From contig CAZFMJ010000031.1 in the NCBI GenBank assembly GCA_964520045.1, positions 1-31,323 on the forward strand: 31,323 nucleotides of DNA, given 5' to 3'. How positions within the stretch are numbered: position 1 is the first letter of the stretch; the number at the start of each line of letters is the position of its first letter. Origin of the DNA: CAZFMJ01 sp964520045. Its GTDB lineage: Bacteria > Elusimicrobiota > Elusimicrobia > Elusimicrobiales > CAZFMJ01. Of this stretch, positions 6,347 through 13,473 are shown piece by piece. A program made the position numbers and the translations under genes. Under the pieces are notes generated by a model. That model searched no databases, had not been told where the DNA came from, and saw only the letters and a program-made list of their open reading frames with translations.

Positions 6347-7333
6347 CTAAAATGGCATTTCTGCTTCGCTAAAGCAATTAGAATAGGCAATATGTCCATC
6401 GATGTAAAGTTGCACTTGATAATCTTTTATCCCATGCGTAAAATTAAAACTCAAATCCTCATTAAGCCGCAGGTCTTTTCCAGTCCATGAATATGTGTTG
6501 CCGGTTTTGATTTCGCAAATTTTGAGCGTCACTGAAAAAGGTGAAGTCAACTTGGTATCTGGATTGAAATAAAACTTTATTGATTTTAGTGAAAGTTCGG
6601 TTTTTAATACATGCGTCCATTTTGAAAAAAAGATGGCATCTTTATTAACAGCCGATATTTTGGGATACCACTTTTCAAATATTTTCGGTGGAAGCAAGTC
6701 GCATAAAGTTTCGTATTCGGCCTCCGAACGGCATCGGATGAATTTTAAATAACGCAAATCCAATTTTTTAGGCGCTAACACTTCAGCATGGCGATGAAAA
6801 ATAATATCCTCCTTGTTTTTAGCGGAAAAAGCCTTGTCGTGATAGACTTTTTCAAAAGGAATTGTTTTAAAAAAAGAATAAGAGTCCCCCGTATTTACAT
6901 GGTATTTCGCAATATTTCCATTGCTGAATTCAGTGTCGGACATTCCCAATACGGGGACTGATTCGAATAGAAAAAATATCGGGACCGGGCAATGAGGCTG
7001 GTCAAGTTTGCCGAGAGGGCGAAACCCTTCATTAACGTAAAGAGTAGGCGTCCTGGGACGGAAATAGAGGCGAACATTGTCTTTCTTTCCCAAATCCGTA
7101 TGGTCTATTACCTTTTTGTTCGCCCCATCGTAAAAATTCTTGCCGGCTTGCTTTAAGGCATTACGGGAAAGAAGGCAATCGTATTTAAGTATTTCCACGG
7201 CATTTGTTATATCTGTAAAATGGAATAAATAATCAGGCCACCATTTTTGCCGTTCTTCCAGCCATGGCTGGTTTTTAATATATTGAATATGCTCGGCAAT
7301 TTTACCGGCGTCTGGTTTCTTTTTTTGGTTCAT
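6347..7333 (-). CDS. darT: DarT-family ssDNA thymidine ADP-ribosyltransferase (toxin)
   Basis: DarT (formerly DUF4433) uses NAD+ to ADP-ribosylate a base of single-stranded DNA and blocks replication, harming the cell or an infecting phage. Family signs are 'YLFHFTDITNAVEIL' (35-49) with the NAD-site H38, 'VRLYFRPRTPTLY' (87-99) with its arginines, and the likely catalytic E184 in 'RHAEVLAP'. The ADP-ribosyltransferase fold should end near residue 205-210. Residues about 210-328 are an additional, probably beta-rich domain that I do not recognise and that most characterised DarT proteins lack. The start ATG overlaps the darG stop by 4 bp (ATGA), so translation is coupled to the antitoxin. It is the last gene of the six-gene cassette, with low GC. 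Confidence 0.88.
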   Translation of the reverse strand: MNQKKKPDAGKIAEHIQYIKNQPWLEERQKWWPDYLFHFTDITNAVEILKYDCLLSRNALKQAGKNFYDGANKKVIDHTDLGKKDNVRLYFRPRTPTLYVNEGFRPLGKLDQPHCPVPIFFLFESVPVLGMSDTEFSNGNIAKYHVNTGDSYSFFKTIPFEKVYHDKAFSAKNKEDIIFHRHAEVLAPKKLDLRYLKFIRCRSEAEYETLCDLLPPKIFEKWYPKISAVNKDAIFFSKWTHVLKTELSLKSIKFYFNPDTKLTSPFSVTLKICEIKTGNTYSWTGKDLRLNEDLSFNFTHGIKDYQVQLYIDGHIAYSNCFSEAEMPF

Positions 7334-8250
7334 TGTATTTGTATTATGCCGTTTTGCCGTGTCCGCGAGAATTCAGGGTTGATTTTTGGTTGTAATTGTA
7401 TCCCTGCGGCATGTTTGCTGTTTATTTCTTCGTATCTCGAGGACATTTTAATTTGCGGACAATATTCAAGCCGGCTAAGCAGGGCTATTACTTCCGCTGA
7501 AACTGCCGATAGTTCGCCTGGCATGTTTCCCGCGGAAACAAAGCCATAAGTCCTTAATATTGACCATGCTTCCATCAAGGCCTCTTTGGTTACATTACTC
7601 CCGTTAATGGAGACTAGCTCAGCACCTTGTTCATCTTGAGTAAGGTTTACCATAACATCAGCAGAGCTATCCTGAACTTTAATTCGAATACCTTTTTTAA
7701 TAATCCCAGACAGATCATCCCAGACTTCGCTGAATGGGAGATTCTGCGGCTCGGAGCGAAGCCATTTTTTTATTTCCTTAACATCTTTGTGCTCAGGTTT
7801 TAAAAATTCCGGAGTGTAATAATGGATGAAAACGTCTATGGGGACAGTTTTTAAATATTTCTCCATAAGAGGACGGACGTGCTTCTCCCAATTTAGTTCC
7901 CCGTTTCCGCAGCCTAGGGGCGGGAATGCAACGCTGGTTATGCCATGTTTAGCATAACTGGCCGCAAAGTTTTTTAATCCAGCCTCAATATATGACATCT
8001 CAGAAGGCTGTCTCCATGTCGTTTTTGTCGGGAAATTAAGAATCCATTTGTTCGGGGTTTTGTATAGCCATAAGTTTCCGATTTTAAACTGTCCCGTTTC
8101 GCAAAAATGCCGATACTTTTCAAACATTTCGGGGTAAATAGCTTTAAATTCTTTGGCTATTCCCTTTCCCATAACACCCTCAGTGTTTACGGTGTTAACC
8201 AGGACTTTTGCCGGGGACTTGAAAAGGTTGCCTTTCACGTAGGTAATCAT
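7330..8250 (-). CDS. darG: DarG-type macrodomain antitoxin (DNA ADP-ribosyl glycohydrolase)
   Basis: DarG removes ADP-ribose from thymidine and so reverses DarT. The macrodomain occupies residues about 1-148. It shows 'VLVNTVNTEGVMGKGIA' (16-32), with N22 and the likely catalytic K29, then 'PPLGCGNGELNWE' (110-122). Residues about 165-306 form a second domain, which in characterised DarG proteins helps to bind and inhibit DarT; here it shows no motif I can name. A GGAG sequence sits 6 bp before the ATG. The gene lies 33 bp downstream of the restriction subunit and precedes the toxin, the reverse of the darT-darG order of the studied Thermus and mycobacterial loci. Confidence 0.9.
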   Translation of the reverse strand: MITYVKGNLFKSPAKVLVNTVNTEGVMGKGIAKEFKAIYPEMFEKYRHFCETGQFKIGNLWLYKTPNKWILNFPTKTTWRQPSEMSYIEAGLKNFAASYAKHGITSVAFPPLGCGNGELNWEKHVRPLMEKYLKTVPIDVFIHYYTPEFLKPEHKDVKEIKKWLRSEPQNLPFSEVWDDLSGIIKKGIRIKVQDSSADVMVNLTQDEQGAELVSINGSNVTKEALMEAWSILRTYGFVSAGNMPGELSAVSAEVIALLSRLEYCPQIKMSSRYEEINSKHAAGIQLQPKINPEFSRTRQNGIIQIQ

Positions 8251-8283
8251 AATTTCTCCGATTATGTGTATTTGTTATAAAAA

Positions 8284-10815
8284 TTATTTTTCAAGCAAGT
8301 CTTCAAGCGCGCTTCTAAATTCACCTTTTAACAATCTTCCATCCAATAGATATTCAATAAATTCCGAATAACTTTCAGGGCTCAGGAAATGAAAATAGCA
8401 ATGCTGGTTTATTTTTAGGTTTTTTAGTTCAGCGTTGAGTTCTTCGAAATACTGTTTTGCCCAGCGATGCTTCGCCTTATTTTCGTCGGAATCGTCCTTG
8501 TCAGATTTAATCTCAATAACAATAATGTTTTTTCCTATTTTAATAAAAAAGTCAGGATTGAAACTACCTTGTGTTGGATGCTCTCCTTTGCGCCATGAAT
8601 ATTCTATGCTATAAAAATTTTGGTCTCGCGACTTTATCCAGCTATCAATTTTATCGCAAACCTTTGAACTAACGATTGCTTCTACAAACTTTCGTTCCGG
8701 TTCTTGTTTAGTTAAAACTATGTTCACGGGAGTTTTAAAGCAGTAATGATTTATTTCCTTGCTTGCGCTCCTAGGCAAACTCTGATCGGTAATAACATCT
8801 TTCATGATGTCAATCTGTCGCGGTGTGCATTCTTTCTCAAACTCGTCAGAGTAAAAAATAGTTGCGCCGTGTCTTACTACTCCAATAGCAATGCTTTCCT
8901 GTTCCAAGTCCTTAGTATTTATTTTTTGGGGTGTTTTTATCTCCCGGTCAAACATAATTGTTGAGCCGCGGGCACGGAATAGGGTTTGAAATGTTTTAAA
9001 AATTCTATTGGCGTTATCCTCAGTTAGAACTCCGCTTTTGATTCCTACTCGCCGCATAGACTTAACTATATGCTCCTTAATTTCGTTCTCTGGAGGTAAA
9101 TTCTCTTTTTCATATATTCCCTTCGGGAAACGTATTTTTGCCTCAAAATCTCTATTTTTGAAAGTGTCCATTATTTTAGCCATAACCTCTGCAATTGTGA
9201 GGATTTCTTTGCGAATAATTGTGTGTTTTGCTTTGATAACACCAGAGAAATCTTCGTATATAGTTTCTTTGTCAACTTGCTCTATTTGCGCAACGAGTTT
9301 TGTATAGCCTTTTGAGTAATTAAAAACCGCAGTATCTTTTACTGCTGAAACTTCTTTCTCTTTTTTTGTGAAATCCACATTGTAAATGTCAAAATGATAT
9401 TTTGTGCGGTTTCCTGAAGTCAAGGGGGCACTAACCAATCGTACTTCAACCTCCAAAATTTCATCGACAAGACCGCGTATATTCCGGCTCCATGCGTCGT
9501 GATTGAAAACACGGACTTTTGGCTGCGGAGATTTATATGCTTCCGGCACACGCAATCCTCGGCCAAGCACTTGTGCGATGAGCAGTTTTGAATTAAATGC
9601 ACGATCTTCCCATGGTACAATCTGAAAAACATTTTTCACGTCCCACCCCTCTGTAAGCATTGAAACTGAAACAATCCATTCGATAGGATTGTCCTTATCA
9701 TCCACGCTTTTCAATAGGGAAACATTTTTCTTGTGGTCTTTGTGGGAAGTAACGATTAAAACTTTCCCCTCAACGGCGGAGCGCGAAATCTTCTCGTGTT
9801 TCTGTAAGAAATCAACTAAATCTGCTCGAAGCGCTTTTGCTTTCGCAATATCTTTTGTAACGAGAATCGTAAGCGGCTTAATAAGCCTGTATTTTTTTGC
9901 GAATTCGTCGTGGTTGTCATAAATCTTTTGGAATTTTTCATTGGCATTAATACTCTCATCTTTTGCCACATAATCGACAGACTTAATAACCCTGTCATCA
10001 ACCGCCTGGCTGATTGAGTAGCGGTAAATCACATCATTGAAATATTCATCATCTCTATATGCCGTTCCAGTAAAGCCAAGAATAAAATTAAAATTGTAAT
10101 CAGGATTAAGCAGAAACGCTTTCCATTTCCTTATATCTGTATCTGATGATGCGTTATAAGCATGGTGAACCTCGTCATTTAAAATCAAAACACGATTACC
10201 CTGTTCCTTCAAACTATCTTGTATTGACGATCCAGTGCGCTCATAAACAGCATGGATATTTTCTATAGCGACATCACCGTTTTTGATGGTACTGTTTGCA
10301 TCAATGATTCTTGGATTCTTGTGCACCGCTTCGCTTGGTAAAGTCGTATTAAGCCGATCATCTCCAGAAAGATTTTGGAATTTCTCCATTAGTCCAGCCT
10401 CAATCGTAAGTGACGGGCAAAGCACAAGAACTTTATCAATCAATCCAAGCCCAAGCGCAATTTGCGCAATCCCATATATCACATAACTTTTGCCTGTACC
10501 TGTCGCCAAATCAATTACGCCGGATAACTTATGAGGCAATTGCAGGTTTTGCTCGTATTCGCGCGCGTTGTTGTATCGTTTGCGCAATTCAGCGTTCGTG
10601 CGCCAATTTTCGCCAACTAAATCTTCAATAGAGGCATATTCGCCGGAGGCAAGATAAACGATTGCATTGCGAATTGCTTCTTTCTGGTATTCGCGGTCAC
10701 CACAAAGCACATCAATAAAGTCCATCCACTGCTTGAGTTTTAATTTTGCCGGATCAAAATTCTTTTTCACCTGTAGGACTAAATCCTGTGTTTTATAAAT
10801 TTTAATATCGGGCAT
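8284..10815 (-). CDS. res: Type III restriction enzyme, Res subunit (helicase-nuclease)
   Basis: An 843-residue superfamily 2 ATPase with a C-terminal nuclease, which cuts DNA carrying unmodified, oppositely oriented sites in complex with Mod. Walker A is 'ATGTGKS' (104-110), the Walker B DExH box is 'DEVHH' (214-218), motif III is 'GFTGTAYR' (247-254) and motif VI is 'QVLGRGLRVPEAY'. The PD-(D/E)xK nuclease shows 'NPDFF' (D755) and 'VIEIKSD' (E769, K771) near the C-terminus, so the enzyme looks intact. The start codon lies 2 bp after the mod stop, without a clear Shine-Dalgarno sequence, pointing to translational coupling. AT-rich, like the rest of the cassette. Confidence 0.93.
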   Translation of the reverse strand: MPDIKIYKTQDLVLQVKKNFDPAKLKLKQWMDFIDVLCGDREYQKEAIRNAIVYLASGEYASIEDLVGENWRTNAELRKRYNNAREYEQNLQLPHKLSGVIDLATGTGKSYVIYGIAQIALGLGLIDKVLVLCPSLTIEAGLMEKFQNLSGDDRLNTTLPSEAVHKNPRIIDANSTIKNGDVAIENIHAVYERTGSSIQDSLKEQGNRVLILNDEVHHAYNASSDTDIRKWKAFLLNPDYNFNFILGFTGTAYRDDEYFNDVIYRYSISQAVDDRVIKSVDYVAKDESINANEKFQKIYDNHDEFAKKYRLIKPLTILVTKDIAKAKALRADLVDFLQKHEKISRSAVEGKVLIVTSHKDHKKNVSLLKSVDDKDNPIEWIVSVSMLTEGWDVKNVFQIVPWEDRAFNSKLLIAQVLGRGLRVPEAYKSPQPKVRVFNHDAWSRNIRGLVDEILEVEVRLVSAPLTSGNRTKYHFDIYNVDFTKKEKEVSAVKDTAVFNYSKGYTKLVAQIEQVDKETIYEDFSGVIKAKHTIIRKEILTIAEVMAKIMDTFKNRDFEAKIRFPKGIYEKENLPPENEIKEHIVKSMRRVGIKSGVLTEDNANRIFKTFQTLFRARGSTIMFDREIKTPQKINTKDLEQESIAIGVVRHGATIFYSDEFEKECTPRQIDIMKDVITDQSLPRSASKEINHYCFKTPVNIVLTKQEPERKFVEAIVSSKVCDKIDSWIKSRDQNFYSIEYSWRKGEHPTQGSFNPDFFIKIGKNIIVIEIKSDKDDSDENKAKHRWAKQYFEELNAELKNLKINQHCYFHFLSPESYSEFIEYLLDGRLLKGEFRSALEDLLEK

Positions 10816-10817
10816 GA

Positions 10818-12782
10818 TTATTTGAATTTAAATACCTCGCGAAATTCATTGCCATAAATATCAATGTAAATTACCATAATCTGCTTGCTGCACATCTTTC
10901 GTTCAAAATCAATTACGATTTCTTTGTGCTTTTGTAATTCCTTGCGTATTTCCGCCTCGTCTTTGTCTTCTTCATCTCCTGGTTTTTTAAGCAAATCTTG
11001 CGCAAAAAAATACTCATTCATCATAAATAACTCGCCATTGTAATTAAAGTCAATTAAAATCATGGCCAAACTTTCAAAATTTTGCAGTTTTTCTCCCGTT
11101 TCATCCTGAGAATATGCAGATTCAAATTTTGTAATTGTGAGTGTAACTTTATCTTTTGTTGCTTTAAATTCCGACTTCACATCAGGCTGGCGAATAAAGT
11201 GAAAGCCGACTGCCTCATCTAAGTCATTGATTCGGCTTTTACTTTGAGGCTGGCGAAATTTTCTAAACTGCACTTTGTGTAATTCCTTGATTATCTGATA
11301 TGGCACTTTGAGAAAATAATAGCGGATATCGCCGATTTGATGATAGTCGCTGATGAAATTAGTGTTGTTAGCGGGGGCGATTATGTAAAATCTGCCATCA
11401 ATTTTCCCGCCAATATTCTTGTGTAATTCCTGTAAATATTTTTCATCAACGCTGGTGTTTTTTAATTCCCAATATGGGAAGATTTTTGCGTAAAATCCTC
11501 GCTTCTTGCCGTCAATTTCAACGCCGCTGATTTTTGTCGTTTTCGTTTCTTCAATTTCAAACAAATCTCTCACAAAACGAATATACTCGTCTTTCTGTAA
11601 GTTGAAAATCTTTCCGAGATCATAAAGTCCTGATGTAACAACGGCAAAAGATTTTGCCGGTTTGTCGTATTTTTTCTTTATGTCAATTAAATCTTTGCTC
11701 TGATTAATTTCAAATAATCGTTTTTGTGTTGTATAAATCGCCAATTTCCCAATATCGCAACCAATCCAACGGCGTTTAAGTTTTTCCGCAACCGCAAGTG
11801 TTGTTCCGCTTCCGCAAAAGAAATCCAAAACCAAGTCACCCTCATTTGTGCTTGCTTTAATGAGTCTTTCAAGTAATGCTTCTGGTTTTTGTGTTGGGTA
11901 GTTTATTTGCGTTCTCTCAATCCCCACAGGATTTATCATTGAAATTTCCCATACATCTGGCATAGGCACACCCTTCGTTGGCTCATTGGTCATTATAGAT
12001 CGCCTAATGCCGTCCTCGCCGATAATGCTTTTCCAAGCTTTGCCTTGAGCACTTGATTTGTCGGATTTTGGAATAAATAAATTATTAAAAGCATGGCGCC
12101 CTTTATTGTTTGCATAAAAAAGAAGAACATCGTGGTTTCTCGCAAAAAGATTTGTCGCGATGTTCCAGCGACGATAATACCAAACCACTTCATTTAAAAA
12201 ATTATTTTCACCGAAAATTTCGTCGAGAAGTAATTTTATATAATGTGATTTCTTCCAATCTAAATGCACATAAATACATCCATCGGCGGACAATAATTCT
12301 CTCGCTACAATCAATCTTCTGCGTAAAAATTCAATAAATTCGGCCCCTTTAGCTTTATCTGAATATGCTTTTACCCCTGTTCCTGTTTGAAATTCTTTTT
12401 CTGTTGCAAAAGGCGGATCAATGTAAATTAGTTTTACCTTGCCCTTAATTTTATTTTTGACGAGCGGGTCTTTGTTTTCATTAAAAGTTTTGAGGATTTG
12501 TAGATTATCGCCGAAAACTAAAAGATTGTGCCAGTCTTTTGAATAAAGAGGATATTTTTTGCCGTTAAAAACCTTTTCAATTTGAAGCGGCACCGGCTTG
12601 GCCTCCTCGGTGTCGGCCCGCACATCTTCCTTTCGCATTTTTCCGGCATAAACAAGCTCGTATTCCTTTTGTTTGGTCGGAAAAATAGCATATTTATAAA
12701 CTTCCGGAATTTCTTTTCTATTTTTTAGGCAATCAATTAAAAATTCTATATCCTGTTTGTTTAAGTTTGTGTTATTTTGCAT
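10818..12782 (-). CDS. mod: Type III DNA methyltransferase, Mod subunit
   Basis: Adenine-N6 (or possibly cytosine-N4) methyltransferase that recognises and protects the target site and guides Res. The 654 residues show the beta-class order: catalytic motif IV 'IYIDPPFATE' (119-128) before the SAM-binding motif I 'DFFCGSGTTLAVAEKL' (320-335). 'YPTQKPEALLERLIKAS' (295-311) is the usual sequence before motif I. The variable central part (about 200-290) and the long C-terminus (about 350-654) should hold target recognition. No simple-sequence tract suggestive of phase variation is visible. The ATG overlaps the end of the toxin gene by 11 bp, joining the toxin-antitoxin pair and the restriction system in one transcript. 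Confidence 0.93.
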   Translation of the reverse strand: MQNNTNLNKQDIEFLIDCLKNRKEIPEVYKYAIFPTKQKEYELVYAGKMRKEDVRADTEEAKPVPLQIEKVFNGKKYPLYSKDWHNLLVFGDNLQILKTFNENKDPLVKNKIKGKVKLIYIDPPFATEKEFQTGTGVKAYSDKAKGAEFIEFLRRRLIVARELLSADGCIYVHLDWKKSHYIKLLLDEIFGENNFLNEVVWYYRRWNIATNLFARNHDVLLFYANNKGRHAFNNLFIPKSDKSSAQGKAWKSIIGEDGIRRSIMTNEPTKGVPMPDVWEISMINPVGIERTQINYPTQKPEALLERLIKASTNEGDLVLDFFCGSGTTLAVAEKLKRRWIGCDIGKLAIYTTQKRLFEINQSKDLIDIKKKYDKPAKSFAVVTSGLYDLGKIFNLQKDEYIRFVRDLFEIEETKTTKISGVEIDGKKRGFYAKIFPYWELKNTSVDEKYLQELHKNIGGKIDGRFYIIAPANNTNFISDYHQIGDIRYYFLKVPYQIIKELHKVQFRKFRQPQSKSRINDLDEAVGFHFIRQPDVKSEFKATKDKVTLTITKFESAYSQDETGEKLQNFESLAMILIDFNYNGELFMMNEYFFAQDLLKKPGDEEDKDEAEIRKELQKHKEIVIDFERKMCSKQIMVIYIDIYGNEFREVFKFK

Positions 12783-13041
12783 TTCGCCGCCTATATATAA
12801 TTTGATGGCTGCCCATTGCGCGCACTAAGATGCCGCCTTGTATCCACTGAAAAGTGAAACGATAATTTAAGTCAATGCGGGCAGACCAGATTTCACGGTT
12901 TAAGTCAATTTTTTCAACATGCAAAGACGGATGATATGCATCTTTTTCAAATAATTTAAAAGCTTTGTCGGCCTTTTTTGAGATATTCTTTTGCAGAGAT
13001 TTGTAATCTTTTTTGGCCTGCGGCGTCCATTCAAATATCAT
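12772..13041 (-). CDS. RelE/ParE-superfamily toxin (YafQ/YoeB-like)
   Basis: 89 residues with the small RelE-like fold pattern: N-terminal strand 'FEWTPQAKKDYKSL', two helices with many lysines, then 'IWSARIDLNYRFTFQW' and the C-terminal 'RAMGSHQIIYRR'. Relatives cleave mRNA at the ribosome. Basic residues and the H/Y near the C-terminus (H79, Y82) fit an RNase site, but the subfamily is uncertain. It overlaps the upstream antitoxin by 4 bp and the downstream mod by 11 bp. Together with the antitoxin it could stabilise the whole cassette by making loss costly. Confidence 0.82.
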   Translation of the reverse strand: MIFEWTPQAKKDYKSLQKNISKKADKAFKLFEKDAYHPSLHVEKIDLNREIWSARIDLNYRFTFQWIQGGILVRAMGSHQIIYRRRNAK

Positions 13042-13403
13042 AAATTTAATGCTTTAATAAAATTTCCGGCAGAAGAAACACGCTGTTTTTTGCCCGATTT
13101 TATTTCTTTATCAGCCTGCCGCTCTTTTTTTTGCCACGCTTTGCTCCAAAACCATGCATGATTTTTTTTCTCTTCAACCGCAAGTTTTTGCGAAACCTTT
13201 TTCAAAACCCCTTTATTTTTTAACTCTTCAAAAATTTCCATAATTTGAAGAAAATAATCATCGGACATGACAGCCAAAGCCGGTTTATTGTGAAGCATTA
13301 TGCGACATGGAGCAGACGGCTTGCGCAGCATTTGGTCAAGCCTGTGCCTGAATTCTCTTGCCCCCATGGTTTCCATATGTCTTAGAATAGAAATTCCGTT
13401 CAT
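13038..13403 (-). CDS. Phd/YefM-like antitoxin, first gene of the cassette
   Basis: 121 residues from the ATG at 13403, chosen because AAGGAG lies 7 bp upstream; an in-frame TTG at 13424 would place the start inside the operator. The N-terminus 'METMGAREFRHRLDQML' and 'IMLHNKPALAVMSDDYFLQIM' match the DNA-binding and dimerisation part of Phd/YefM antitoxins. The lysine-rich C-terminal half, with 'HAWFWSKAWQKKE', would be the disordered toxin-binding part and is longer than usual. It likely represses its own promoter through the palindrome at 13414-13435. It overlaps the toxin gene by 4 bp. Confidence 0.78.
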   Translation of the reverse strand: MNGISILRHMETMGAREFRHRLDQMLRKPSAPCRIMLHNKPALAVMSDDYFLQIMEIFEELKNKGVLKKVSQKLAVEEKKNHAWFWSKAWQKKERQADKEIKSGKKQRVSSAGNFIKALNL

Positions 13404-13413
13404 AATCAGCTCC

Positions 13414-13445
13414 TTGTTAAACAATTGTTTAACAATAGTTTAACA
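13414..13445 (-). promoter_or_regulatory. Operator: perfect 22-bp palindrome plus a third half-site
   Basis: 13414-13435 is a perfect palindrome made of TTGTTAAACAA and its complement, and a further half-site AGTTTAACA follows at 13437-13445. The repeated word is GTTTAAC. It lies between the -10 box and the antitoxin Shine-Dalgarno sequence, overlapping the -10 with the third half-site, which is where Phd/YefM-type autorepressors bind. Confidence 0.75.
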
Positions 13446-13465
13446 GCATTTTTTAATCTTGTCAA
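13437..13465 (-). promoter_or_regulatory. Sigma70-type promoter of the defence cassette
   Basis: On the minus strand a perfect -35 TTGACA (13460-13465) is separated by exactly 17 bp from TAAACT (13437-13442), a 4-of-6 match to the -10 consensus. It lies in the 70-bp gap behind the OPT gene and is the only good promoter I can place ahead of the six-gene cassette. Confidence 0.7.
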
Positions 13466-13473
13466 GACTGGAT

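Noticed and set aside
10818..12782. Phase-variable simple-sequence tract in mod
   Set aside because: Some type III mod genes switch through tandem repeats, but no long homopolymer or short tandem repeat is present in this one.
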